Under the pieces are notes generated by a model. That model had not been told where the DNA came from and searched no databases. It saw only the letters and a program-made list of their open reading frames with translations. The position numbers were made by a program, and so were the translations under genes. 11,344 nucleotides of DNA, taken from contig CALVTA010000041.1 of the NCBI GenBank assembly GCA_944359735.1, positions 1-11,344 on the forward strand, read 5' to 3'. Below, piece after piece: positions 1-6,442 of the stretch (within the stretch, counting starts at the first letter, position 1; each line of letters opens with the position of its first letter). Source of the stretch: an uncultured Bacilli bacterium. GTDB lineage: Bacteria; Bacillota_I; Bacilli_A; RF39; UBA660.

Positions 1-98
1 TTACTATAGTTAAATGCTGCATAACTTACTCCTACTATTGCTATTATTAATAGTATCATTAGTCCTATTATCACTATATTTCTTCTTGTCTTTTCCAT
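1..98 (-). CDS. N-terminus of a secreted or surface protein with SipW-type signal segment (partial)
   Basis: The first 32 codons are visible before the gene runs off the left edge. The peptide starts MEKTRRNIVIIG, continues through a long hydrophobic run (about residues 8-24) and ends in GVSYAAFNYS. A basic N-terminus, one hydrophobic helix and a S-Y-A-A-F stretch resemble the signal segments of TasA/camelysin-like (SipW-dependent) and other exported Firmicutes proteins. The ATG is preceded by GGGAG about 9 nt upstream and by a good promoter. The mature domain is outside the window, so only export or membrane anchoring can be proposed. A single-pass membrane anchor is the alternative. Confidence 0.55.
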   Translation of the reverse strand, partial: MEKTRRNIVIIGLMILLIIAIVGVSYAAFNYS

Positions 99-139
99 AG
101 TATAGACACTCCCTTTTGTTATTCTAACTATCTATCAAT

Positions 140-168
140 ATATTATCATACAAAATTAACTTTTTCAA
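140..168 (-). promoter_or_regulatory. Promoter for the left-edge secreted protein gene
   Basis: On the minus strand, TTGAAA (163-168) is separated by 17 nt from TAATAT (140-145). A TG one base upstream of the -10 makes it an extended -10. It lies about 40 nt upstream of the ATG at 98 and just downstream of the terminator at 193-232, where an independent transcription unit should start. Inferred from sequence only. Confidence 0.45.
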
Positions 169-191
169 TTTTTATTCTAACAATCTATATT

Positions 192-232
192 AAAAAACAG
201 TTCAAATCAATATCAAAATTTGAACTGTTTTT
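192..232 (-). terminator. Intrinsic terminator of the nfeD-SPFH operon
   Basis: A stem of about 15 bp (193-207 with 218-232) with a 10-nt loop carries an ACAGTTCAAA core and ends in a T-run when read on the minus strand. It lies about 40 nt after the stop of the SPFH gene. The A-run on the other side would also make it work on the plus strand, but no plus-strand gene precedes it. Confidence 0.75.
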
Positions 233-270
233 GATTATTATCTTAAACTATAAACTAAAAATAGATTATA

Positions 271-1155
271 CTACTTTTTGCTTTCTAATATAGTTTCTTT
301 CAATACACTCCCTGCTGTTACTAAATTTTGTAAATCACTTGGAACAATTATCTTAGTAGCTTGCCCATTAGCAACCTTAACCATCGCATCATAACTTTTT
401 AATTTTAAAACTGCATTATCTGCTTTTGCTTCTTTTAAAAGCCTAATACCTTCAGCTTCAGCATTTTTTATTTTAATAATAGCCTCTGCTTCACCCTCTG
501 CTTTCTTAATAGCCGCTTCTTTTGAAGCGTCTGCTCTCAATATCATACTTTCCTTTTCCCCTTCAGCAATCAAAACAGCAGCCTTTTTCTCACCTTCAGC
601 TTGTAAAATTTTCTCTCGTCTTTCACGTTCTGCACGCATTTGCTTTTCCATCGCATCCTGAATATCTCTTGGTGGAACAATATTTTTAACTTCTACTCTG
701 TTTACCTTAATACCCCAAGGATCAGTCGCTTCATCTAAAATTGAGCGCATCTTTGAATTAATAATATCTCTTGATGTTAAAGTACCGTCCAACTCTAATT
801 CTCCTATAATATTGCGAAGTGTAGTAGCAGTTAAATTTTCAATAGCATTAATCGGATTCTCTACTCCATATGTATAAAGTTTAGGATCAGTTATTTGAAA
901 ATAAACAACTGTATCTATTTGCATCGTAACATTATCTTTAGTAATAACAGGTTGAGGTGCAAAATCTTTAACAATTTCCTTTAAAGAAACAGTATTCGCA
1001 ACCCTATCAATAAAAGGAATTACATAATGAGGCCCTGTCCCCAAAGTCTTATAATAAGTACCAAGACGTTCAATAACTTTAGCTTGTGACTGAGGAATAA
1101 CTTTTATTCCTAAAATTAAAACAACAATAATTACAATCAATATAATCCAAAACAT
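271..1155 (-). CDS. SPFH/band-7 membrane scaffold protein (stomatin/QmcA-like)
   Basis: 294 aa. One N-terminal membrane helix (residues 2-19) is followed by the SPFH domain (about 20-170), which begins IPQSQAKVIERLG and contains the family signature VPPRDIQDAMEKQMRAERER at 160-179. A long Glu/Ala/Lys-rich coiled coil (about 170-250) and a short ATKIIVPSDL tail (266-275) complete the stomatin/prohibitin pattern. Proteins of this family form large membrane rings or microdomain scaffolds and often modulate membrane proteases. Its ATG overlaps the stop of the upstream nfeD-like gene by one base (TAATG), with GGAGAG as ribosome binding site, so the two are translationally coupled. This pairing is the conserved NfeD/SPFH arrangement and supports the call. 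Whether it is closer to QmcA or to a slipin cannot be settled here. Confidence 0.93.
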   Translation of the reverse strand: MFWIILIVIIVVLILGIKVIPQSQAKVIERLGTYYKTLGTGPHYVIPFIDRVANTVSLKEIVKDFAPQPVITKDNVTMQIDTVVYFQITDPKLYTYGVENPINAIENLTATTLRNIIGELELDGTLTSRDIINSKMRSILDEATDPWGIKVNRVEVKNIVPPRDIQDAMEKQMRAERERREKILQAEGEKKAAVLIAEGEKESMILRADASKEAAIKKAEGEAEAIIKIKNAEAEGIRLLKEAKADNAVLKLKSYDAMVKVANGQATKIIVPSDLQNLVTAGSVLKETILESKK

Positions 1156-1583
1156 TAATTATCACTCTCCTTAATTTCTTCAACTTTAAGCTTTACACCA
1201 TCAATAGATAGTATTTTTACTTTACAATTCTCTTTTATTTCTTTATCACTATATGCACTCCATTTCTTACCTAGAACTTTAACTTCTCCAATACCATCTT
1301 TTTCAATCACTTCTGTAACCACACCAACTTTACCAATAACTCTATCTAAGTTAGTAGGTACCACATCTCTTTTTTTTATTTTTTTAACAAATGGTTTTGT
1401 TAAAAGTAATAAAAGAATAGAACTAATAGCAAAAACGGCTAAATGTATCATTATATTATCACTTACTAAAGATACAAAAGTTGTAATTATCGCACCAATT
1501 GCAAACCAAATAGATACTAAGTTTACAGTAGCAAGTTCAAATAATGATAAAACAACAAATAATACTAACCAAAAAAGTGTCAT
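1155..1583 (-). CDS. NfeD-like membrane protein, short form
   Basis: 142 aa. Three hydrophobic helices (about residues 3-20, 23-40 and 45-63) are followed by a basic linker (KKIKKRD) and a C-terminal soluble beta-rich domain (about 80-137) that fits the NfeD OB-fold, including G-x-V-G-V-V-T-E and KKWSAYSD. The N-terminal ClpP-like serine protease domain of long NfeD proteins is absent, so this is the short YbbK/NfeD1b-type partner. These proteins sit in the membrane and are thought to bind the SPFH partner encoded next to them; the SPFH gene follows with a 1-nt overlap. An optimal AAGGAGG lies 7 nt before the ATG, which fixes the start. Confidence 0.88.
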   Translation of the reverse strand: MTLFWLVLFVVLSLFELATVNLVSIWFAIGAIITTFVSLVSDNIMIHLAVFAISSILLLLLTKPFVKKIKKRDVVPTNLDRVIGKVGVVTEVIEKDGIGEVKVLGKKWSAYSDKEIKENCKVKILSIDGVKLKVEEIKESDN

Positions 1584-1608
1584 AATACTTCCTCCTTGAT
1601 AAAAATAT

Positions 1609-1637
1609 ACTATAAATTAATAAAAATTACTACACAA
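1609..1637 (-). promoter_or_regulatory. Promoter of the nfeD-SPFH operon
   Basis: On the minus strand, TTGTGT (1632-1637) is separated by 17 nt from TATAGT (1609-1614), and the -10 ends about 25 nt upstream of the nfeD ATG. The -10 matches the consensus at 5 of 6 positions and the -35 is weak. The surrounding DNA is very AT-rich, so chance matches are possible. Confidence 0.4.
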
Positions 1638-1723
1638 ATAATTAATTTACTTACTTTATTATCCTAAAACATTTCTTTTATCAAATATATATAGTCTATA
1701 GATTATTATAATAATTATAAAAA

Positions 1724-1760
1724 TGCAAAGAAAAAGAATAGACTAATCTAATCTATTCTT
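1724..1760 (-). terminator. Terminator overlapping the end of the MATE-kinase gene
   Basis: A 9-bp stem (1734-1742 with 1752-1760; AAGAATAGA / TCTATTCTT) has a 9-nt loop that contains the TAG stop codon of the MATE-kinase gene. Read on the minus strand the stem is followed by TTTTTCTTTGC. The last codons therefore double as the upstream arm of the terminator. Confidence 0.6.
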
Positions 1761-3689
1761 AACATAATCACAAATTGTTTTAATAATTTTCTCATTACCT
1801 ATCTCACAGTTAAGACACAAATCATAGTTCTTCATATCACCCCATTTTTGATTAGAGATAATTTCATAATAAACTCTTCTTGATTTATCAGATTTTAATA
1901 CATTCTTTTTAGCATCCTTATAACTATCTTTATATATATCTTTTACTTTATTAATTCTATAATCAAGTGGAGCATATAAGAATATCTTAACAACATTCTT
2001 ATTATCTCTTAAGATAAAGTCAGAAGCTCTTCCTACTATAACTGCATCGCCTTCTTCACTTATTTTCTTAATTATTTCAGCTTGTTTAATTATAGAATCT
2101 TTCTCAACATCTAAAGATAAATAATATCTATATAAGTCTTCACTATTATTAGTCAAAGAATGTTTAAGAGCATATTCCTTCATTTCTTCTTTATCATAGA
2201 AACTTAGTCCTAATCTCTCTGCAACTTTTCTACCTATCTCTTTACCATTAGTACCATGTTCACGAGATATTGTAATAATTAATTTCTTAGCAGATTCTAT
2301 TAATTTAGAGTCATTTAAAATAGATATCTTTTCTTTATAAGTCTTCTTTAAAATAAAGAAGGAAATAAACGCTGTTAATACTTCTGCGATAGGGAAAGCC
2401 CACCAAACTATATTAATTACATTATCTGATAAAGTAAAGATATAGACAATTGGAAAGACAAAGATAACAAGTCTAAATAACGATATTATTAAAGGTCTTA
2501 GGGCATATCCTAAAGCTTGTAATACTCCTTGAATAGCGACAGAAAATCCCATAAAGATATAACCAATACTTGCTATTCTTAAAGAAATAGTACAAGTAGT
2601 TATAATTTCTTCTGTAACATCTCCTGTTAGTCCAAATAGATTTGCTAAAGGATGAGCGAATAGTTCAAATATAATTGTAATAATAAGCGTTACAATAAAT
2701 GTATCAATGATTCCATATTTAATACATTCATCTACTCTTTTCCTATCCTTCATACCATAGTTAAATGATAAAATAGATATAATGGTATTAGAAAGTCCAA
2801 AAGCTGCAAATAAAGCGATTTGTTGAATCTTATAATAAATACCAAATGAACCTACTAAAACAGTTGGATCTGCTTTAGAAATACCTAAAATAGCATTAAC
2901 TCCTGCCATCATAACAGCTAGTAAGGCTTGCATAATAGCAGCAGATACTCCAATACTATAAATTCCTTTAATTAAACTCATATCTAATTTAATGTATTTG
3001 ATACTTCCATCTATTTCTTTATTCTTAGTATAATGGAAAATTATAGCAAGACCTAAAGATACAAATTGTCCAATAACAGTTGCCCAAGCAGCTCCTGCTA
3101 CTCCCATATCTAAAGGAAAGATAAAGACATAATCTAAAACTATATTAGTTAAAGCTCCTGATATTTGCGCAATAGTAGATAACATTGTCTTACCAGTTGA
3201 TTGTAAAAATCTTTCATATACGGAATACCCTATTGCCCCTAATGAGAAACAACTACATATTTTTAAGTATGTTGTTCCCATTTCTATTACTTCACTATTA
3301 CCTCCTGCAAATAAAGAAATAAACCAGCGAGAACCAAAAGCACCAAATAATAGGAAAACTAGATAGATAACAACTGCCAGAATAATACCATTACCTGCTA
3401 CTTTATTAGCTTTCTCTTTTTCATTTTCACCTAAACTACGAGATAACATTGCATTAAGACCAACACCAGTTCCAACTCCTACGGCAATTATTAATATTTG
3501 AATTGGAAAAGCTAGTGTTAATGCTTGATTAGCAAGGGCTCCTTTCGCACCCATATTAGTAACAAAGACACTATCAACGACATTATATAATGCTTGTAGT
3601 ATCATTGAAACTATCATTGGCAATCCCATTTTCCAAAATAACTTTTTCATAGGGATATCTGCCATTTTGTTTGTTTTCACATCACTCAT
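1743..3689 (-). CDS. MATE family efflux transporter fused to a cytidylate kinase-2-like domain
   Basis: 648 aa from the ATG at 3689, chosen because AGAGGG sits just upstream. The frame is open further to a TTG at 3776, but that part has no ribosome binding site and would translate through a terminator hairpin. Residues about 10-450 are a 12-helix MATE transporter, with the typical PMIVSMILQALYNVVDSVFV start and LQALGYALRP near the end of the second half. These export cationic drugs or metabolites by Na+/H+ antiport. Residues about 470-648 resemble the cytidylate kinase-like family (Cytidylate_kin2): IITISREHGTNGKEIGRK is the degenerate P-loop region and VGRASDFILRD the second conserved block. 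No frameshift separates the two parts, and the linker (KKTYKEKISILNDS) is hydrophilic, so the kinase-like domain should be cytosolic. Its substrate is unknown; a canonical GxxGxGKS P-loop is not evident. Confidence 0.9.
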   Translation of the reverse strand: MSDVKTNKMADIPMKKLFWKMGLPMIVSMILQALYNVVDSVFVTNMGAKGALANQALTLAFPIQILIIAVGVGTGVGLNAMLSRSLGENEKEKANKVAGNGIILAVVIYLVFLLFGAFGSRWFISLFAGGNSEVIEMGTTYLKICSCFSLGAIGYSVYERFLQSTGKTMLSTIAQISGALTNIVLDYVFIFPLDMGVAGAAWATVIGQFVSLGLAIIFHYTKNKEIDGSIKYIKLDMSLIKGIYSIGVSAAIMQALLAVMMAGVNAILGISKADPTVLVGSFGIYYKIQQIALFAAFGLSNTIISILSFNYGMKDRKRVDECIKYGIIDTFIVTLIITIIFELFAHPLANLFGLTGDVTEEIITTCTISLRIASIGYIFMGFSVAIQGVLQALGYALRPLIISLFRLVIFVFPIVYIFTLSDNVINIVWWAFPIAEVLTAFISFFILKKTYKEKISILNDSKLIESAKKLIITISREHGTNGKEIGRKVAERLGLSFYDKEEMKEYALKHSLTNNSEDLYRYYLSLDVEKDSIIKQAEIIKKISEEGDAVIVGRASDFILRDNKNVVKIFLYAPLDYRINKVKDIYKDSYKDAKKNVLKSDKSRRVYYEIISNQKWGDMKNYDLCLNCEIGNEKIIKTICDYVKNRLD

Positions 3690-3720
3690 AAAATCCCTCT
3701 TTCTATTATTTTTGTTAAAC

Positions 3721-3764
3721 GAAAAGAAAAAAACGCAAATCCAAGAATGTTTGGACTTACGTTT
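3721..3764 (-). terminator. Terminator-like hairpin (attenuator candidate) in the MATE-kinase leader
   Basis: On the minus strand a 14-bp stem (3751-3764 with 3731-3744; two G-U pairs) with a 6-nt loop is followed at once by TTTTTTTCTTTT. It ends 32 nt upstream of the ATG at 3689 and lies downstream of a candidate promoter at 3785-3813, so it is placed to attenuate the transporter gene. It could instead simply stop read-through from the radical SAM unit upstream. No ATG-initiated leader peptide and no riboswitch I know were found before it. Confidence 0.6.
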
Positions 3765-3784
3765 ATAACCGCTCAACAGTATTT

Positions 3785-3813
3785 ATTTTAGCACTTTTTA
3801 ATTTTTTTCGTAA
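3785..3813 (-). promoter_or_regulatory. Candidate promoter of the MATE-kinase gene
   Basis: TTACGA (3808-3813) is separated by 17 nt from TAAAAT (3785-3790) on the minus strand. The -10 is good and the -35 poor. It would start transcription near 3778, only a few nucleotides before the terminator-like hairpin. Confidence 0.35.
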
Positions 3814-3821
3814 GAATTTTT

Positions 3822-3869
3822 TTATTTTTTACTATATTCCACTAAATCACTTAAACTATATTTTCTCAT
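3822..3869 (-). CDS. Possible 15-residue ORF in the MATE upstream region
   Basis: ATG at 3869 is preceded by AGGA with a 9-nt spacer, and the frame encodes MRKYSLSDLVEYSKK before TAA. The peptide resembles the MRKYISNDLIKYSK stretch of the ORF6N gene at 5522-6391 (about 9 of 14 residues), so it could be a relic of that family or a chance match. The surrounding frame shows no further similarity. Translation is unproven. Confidence 0.2.
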   Translation of the reverse strand: MRKYSLSDLVEYSKK

Positions 3870-3884
3870 TTTCACTTATCCTAT

Positions 3885-3909
3885 AAAAACATAAGAACAA
3901 TATGTTTTT
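3885..3909 (-). terminator. Weak AT-rich terminator candidate
   Basis: A 9-bp stem (AAAAACATA / TATGTTTTT) with a 7-nt loop is followed by a short T-run on the minus strand. It contains only one G-C pair, so it is weak. It would close a transcript that runs through the radical SAM gene and the hairpin cluster at 3951-4158. Confidence 0.3.
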
Positions 3910-3950
3910 GCTTTTCCGTTAAAATTAGCAATTAGGTTATTTTCATTCAA

Positions 3951-4158
3951 AAAAGCTATCACGTTTTGTCAGCCACACTAATGAAAGTGGTAGTCTTTTT
4001 TATGAAGTCGTAAGACAAATAAAAAGACAATAACTTTACTTACGTTAGTTTGTAATGTTATTGCTTAAATAGAGGTTCAAAAGGGATATTCCCTTTGCAC
4101 ACATCGTTATTGGCTTACCAATATCGTAGTGTGTTACTTATTTGGAATGCAAATAAGT
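3951..4158 (-). other. Cluster of consecutive hairpins, possible structured RNA
   Basis: No ORF is visible here, but almost every base can pair locally. From the radical SAM stop outwards: ACTTATTTG/CAAATAAGT (9 bp, 4136-4158); a 36-nt hairpin CACAC...GTGTG with a perfect inner TATTGG/CCAATA stem (4097-4132); AAAGGGA/TCCCTTT (4080-4096); CAATAAC/GTTATTG enclosing TTAC/GTAA (4028-4063); GTCTTTTTTAT/ATAAAAAGAC enclosing GTC-GTAA-GAC (3993-4028); and CCAC/GTGG (3973-3990). The AAAAAAGACTA segment can pair either with the GTCTTTTTAT arm upstream or with TAGCTTTTTT downstream (3951-3960), so two alternative folds compete. The strand is uncertain: the minus strand follows the radical SAM gene, while the plus strand would give a GNRA (GTAA) tetraloop. 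It could be a 3' UTR, a standalone ncRNA or the end of a small mobile element. Confidence 0.45.
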
Positions 4159-4162
4159 CATT

Positions 4163-5287
4163 CTAATTATATTTATAACCATGTCCTACAATATTGACCT
4201 TTACATTTCTTTTTTGTAATGTCCTTGAATAGATTCTTGTGTGATCTTGTATTTCAGCAGAGCTTAATTGTTCATAATGACTCGAATCTATAAATTCTGA
4301 ATTTGTATATCTACAAACATCAACCATATAAGGATCTAATTGTTTTAATACTTCTAACGTTCTTTTTACATCTGCAAGCGTTTCAGTTGGAAAACCCGAT
4401 ATAATATTTAAATATAAACTTTTATAATTTATTTTCCTAATATTGTGGACAAAATTTATGATTTCTTCGCTAGTAAAACCTTTTCTAATCAATTCTAATA
4501 ATCTATCACTACCAGATTCTAAAGAACCACATAATTCTACTACTTTATCGCTATGTGCTATAACACTTTGGAAATCATTTTTGATTGCATCTTTAAACGA
4601 AAATCCCACTAATATTACTCTCTTAATATTTTCTTTTTTCTCTAAATAAGAAATGACTTCTGGTAACATATATTCGTGATAAATATCTAAACCATATTGA
4701 CAAACGTTAGTTCCTTTTAAAAAGATTTGTAAATATTTTTGCTCATTCAAACTATCTATTGCTTCTTTTATTTCGCTCAACTCAACGCTTTTTAAAGGAT
4801 ATTTTTGAAAAGTAACTTTACAAAAAGAGCAATTATTTAAACATCCATTTGAAATATAAATTTCTGCTAAACCTTCAGAAGCTCCAGTAGCTACCATGCC
4901 AAAATCATTTATATCTACATTACCAAATACATCTTCAGAAATTAATTTCAATAATAAATTGGGCTGATTTTGAGGAATAATAAAATCAATATTATCCTTA
5001 AGCCATTTTTCAGTCTCTGATAAAAATTCATTATCTTCAAAAGTTCTAGTAATACAACCCGTTAAATATGTTTTTACACTTTCTTTTTTATCTTTTAAAA
5101 TAGAAGCAATGTAATTTAAAGTATATCGAAGATTATATTGTGTACAACAACAAGTTTCAGCAATAACAATAACATCTGCATCTGAAACATTTGTAATGAT
5201 TTCAAAAGACTCAGATAGTTTGCTATAAATAAAATCATGCTGGTAATTCAAGCCACAAGCATTCTCTGATCCTATAAAAATCTTCAT
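4163..5287 (-). CDS. MiaB/RimO-like radical SAM methylthiotransferase without TRAM domain
   Basis: 374 aa. The N-terminal third looks like the UPF0004 domain of methylthiotransferases, with cysteines at 11, 46 (inside a Cys46-47-48 run) and 78 that match the three ligands of the auxiliary [4Fe-4S] cluster. The radical SAM motif CLNNCSFC has Cys149, 153 and 156. ESGSDRLLELIRKG (257-270) and IISGFPTET (295-303) are core MiaB/RimO motifs. The protein stops near YSRTLQKRNVKVNIVGHGYKYN, and no TRAM RNA-binding domain follows, so it is shorter than the usual 430-500 aa. It may therefore modify a substrate other than tRNA A37 or ribosomal S12, perhaps a peptide or small molecule; that is inference. 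A strong AAGGGGGG precedes the ATG. It is monocistronic in this window and followed by a hairpin-rich region. Confidence 0.82.
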   Translation of the reverse strand: MKIFIGSENACGLNYQHDFIYSKLSESFEIITNVSDADVIVIAETCCCTQYNLRYTLNYIASILKDKKESVKTYLTGCITRTFEDNEFLSETEKWLKDNIDFIIPQNQPNLLLKLISEDVFGNVDINDFGMVATGASEGLAEIYISNGCLNNCSFCKVTFQKYPLKSVELSEIKEAIDSLNEQKYLQIFLKGTNVCQYGLDIYHEYMLPEVISYLEKKENIKRVILVGFSFKDAIKNDFQSVIAHSDKVVELCGSLESGSDRLLELIRKGFTSEEIINFVHNIRKINYKSLYLNIISGFPTETLADVKRTLEVLKQLDPYMVDVCRYTNSEFIDSSHYEQLSSAEIQDHTRIYSRTLQKRNVKVNIVGHGYKYN

Positions 5288-5300
5288 CTTATATCCCCCC

Positions 5301-5344
5301 TTAGAAATTTCTAATATACTATCACAAATTTAAAAAAAATACAA
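5301..5344 (-). promoter_or_regulatory. Promoter and 14-bp palindrome before the radical SAM gene
   Basis: TTGTAT (5339-5344) is separated by 17 nt from TAGTAT (5316-5321) on the minus strand. The perfect palindrome TTAGAAATTTCTAA (5301-5314) begins directly after the -10 and covers the expected start site, just ahead of the ribosome binding site. That is a typical operator position, but AT-rich palindromes of this length can arise by chance. Confidence 0.3.
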
Positions 5345-5458
5345 TCATTTCTACAAACTTATTTCCAAATTTTAGGTAGAATTTTTCGTCTAAAATTTAA
5401 CCTTTATCAAAATAATCAAACTTTGTTACAAGTATTACAAAATCCATGTAATCTAAGA

Positions 5459-5509
5459 GTTGTACCAATGGGAAAATTAATAGATAATTTTACTAAATGG
5501 TAATACAAC
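5459..5509. repeat. Long imperfect palindrome downstream of the first ORF6N copy
   Basis: About 50 bp fold on themselves: GTTGTACCA (5459-5467) pairs with TGGTAATACAAC (5498-5509, 3-nt bulge), and an inner AAAATTA/TAATTTT stem (5473-5479 with 5485-5491) closes a 5-nt loop. No T-run follows on either strand, so it is not a classical terminator. The rest of the gap 5288-5521 shows no convincing gene. Confidence 0.4.
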
Positions 5510-5530
5510 CTATAAAGCTAATTACAACTG

Positions 5531-5920
5531 TAACTTATCTAACAAACTATCTAATATTTCTTTGCTTTCTATTTTAGTAATAGCAAAACACTTCTTACCT
5601 AAATCTTTAAAACTTGCTCCAGAATGATATAAATATTTCTTATCTAAAATAATGAATCTATCATGAAAAGAGTTATTAACTACTGAGGTTACATTATTAT
5701 ATTGTTCTTTATATTTCTCATAATCTATATTGTTATACTTATTAGTCACAAGAGTAACTTTTCTATTAGTTTTGGATAGTATATCTAGTATATTTTTATC
5801 AATATAATTATCTATTATAACGATACTACTTTCAGCTTTTTCAAATATCTTTACCATTAAAGAATAAGCATCATAAATCTGTCCTTCAAAAAAAATATGA
5901 TTAGTTTTATCTTTAAAACT
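5531..5920. repeat. Direct repeat, copy A: PLD-like module of ORF6N gene 1
   Basis: This 390-bp stretch matches 6477-6866 without gaps (constant offset of 946). I count 10 mismatches, about 97% identity, with the central 250 bp or so identical. The similarity falls off at the SFKDK codons, between the linker and the PLD-like domain. Confidence 0.9.
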
Positions 5921-6158
5921 ATCAAAGGTATTCTCTAATAAAGAAAGCCTATTTTCATGATTAATTAATAATTTACTATACTTTATTAAATCATTTGATA
6001 TATATTTTCTCATTGCTATAAAAGCATTAATAATTCTAATATTCATCTTTATTGCAATATCGCTTTTTAAAAGACCTGATAGCATTATAATCCCATGTTC
6101 CGTTAAAACATAAGGTAAATATCTTACTCCACCACGTGTTACTTCATTAGTTTTATCA

Positions 6159-6185
6159 TTTGAGGTCACAATTTGTGACCTCAAA
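6159..6185. repeat. Perfect 27-bp palindrome inside ORF6N copy 1 coding sequence
   Basis: Arms TTTGAGGTCACAA and TTGTGACCTCAAA are perfect 13-bp complements around one central base (6172). On the coding strand it encodes L-R-S-Q-I-V-T-S. The corresponding site in copy 2 (7096-7122) has the same outer bases but different, still paired, inner bases. Confidence 0.92.
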
Positions 6186-6412
6186 CTTTCCCACTCTAAA
6201 GCCGTTAATTGAAAATAAAATTCTTCAGGGAATCTCTCGATATTTCTTCTAATTGCCTAGTTAACTACTTTTGTCTCTGAATTATATATTTGAGCAACAT
6301 CACTAACAAGCATCACTTGTTTTCCTCTTATCTCATAAATCATATTCTTAATTTCAACATCTTTTATTTCTATTAAATCGTTTATACCCATAACCTCCTT
6401 CAATTACATGTT

Positions 6413-6441
6413 TCTCTTCTAAGGTTTCAAGTTGAAACCTT
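6413..6441 (-). promoter_or_regulatory. Candidate promoter with palindromic operator upstream of ORF6N copy 1
   Basis: AAGGTTTCAA-G-TTGAAACCTT (6421-6441) is a perfect 10-bp-arm palindrome of the same GGTNNCAA-N-TTGNNACC form found inside the ORF6N genes. On the minus strand it lies between TTCAAG and TAGAAG with about 17 nt of spacing, the layout of a repressor site between -35 and -10. The start codon is about 22 nt further on. Both hexamers are weak, and the motif may instead be a relic of an ORF6N coding sequence. Confidence 0.35.
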
Positions 6442-6442
6442 G

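Larger units (their letters stand above)
5522..6391 (-). pseudogene. ORF6N (KilA-N-like) plus PLD-like protein, interrupted by an in-frame TAG
   Basis: The reading frame runs from ATG at 6391 (AAGGAGG two bases upstream) to TAA at 5522, 289 codons plus stop. Codon 45 is TAG (6257-6259), falling in ETKVVN-stop-AIRRNIERFPEEF. The residue here in relatives is typically Gln or similar, and CAG to TAG is one change. Domains: ORF6N DNA-binding domain (about 12-105, with KQVMLVSDVAQIYN, RFPEEFYFQL and YLPYVLTEHGIIML), a helical linker with MRKYISNDL, then a PLD-like domain (about 165-289) with a single HxRxxxxD motif in HDRFIILD. ORF6N proteins are phage or mobile-element antirepressor/regulator-like DNA-binding proteins; the PLD part is predicted to bind or cut nucleic acid as a dimer. 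Its 3' half is nearly identical to the neighbouring copy. The rest after the TAG could be translated only by read-through or re-initiation. Confidence 0.8.

Noticed and set aside
3690..3776. Upstream extension of the MATE protein from a TTG (29 extra residues, beginning M-S-G-Y-K-R-K)
   Set aside because: No ribosome binding site precedes the TTG, the extension is encoded by the terminator hairpin and its T-run (giving F-F-F-S-F), and a good site precedes the ATG at 3689.
3951..4158. tRNA, tmRNA, RNase P RNA, T-box or group II intron
   Set aside because: No cloverleaf with GTTCRA arm, no T-box GGTGG core, no intron domain V and no RNase P core sequences were seen on either strand.
5315..5502. 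Open plus-strand frame ending N-L-R-V-V-P-M-G-K-L-I-D-N-F-T-K-W-stop
   Set aside because: It has no start codon or ribosome binding site for most of its length, overlaps the palindrome at 5459-5509 and the radical SAM promoter, and I recognise no family; probably chance in AT-rich DNA.
5522..6184. Treating ORF6N copy 1 as a 220-residue protein starting at a TTG at 6184
   Set aside because: That codon lies inside the internal palindrome in the middle of the ORF6N domain; the true frame continues upstream through a TAG to a proper start with AAGGAGG.
6257..6259. TAG reassigned to glutamine
   Set aside because: At least four other genes in the window end in TAG at sensible positions, so a genome-wide recoding is not supported.
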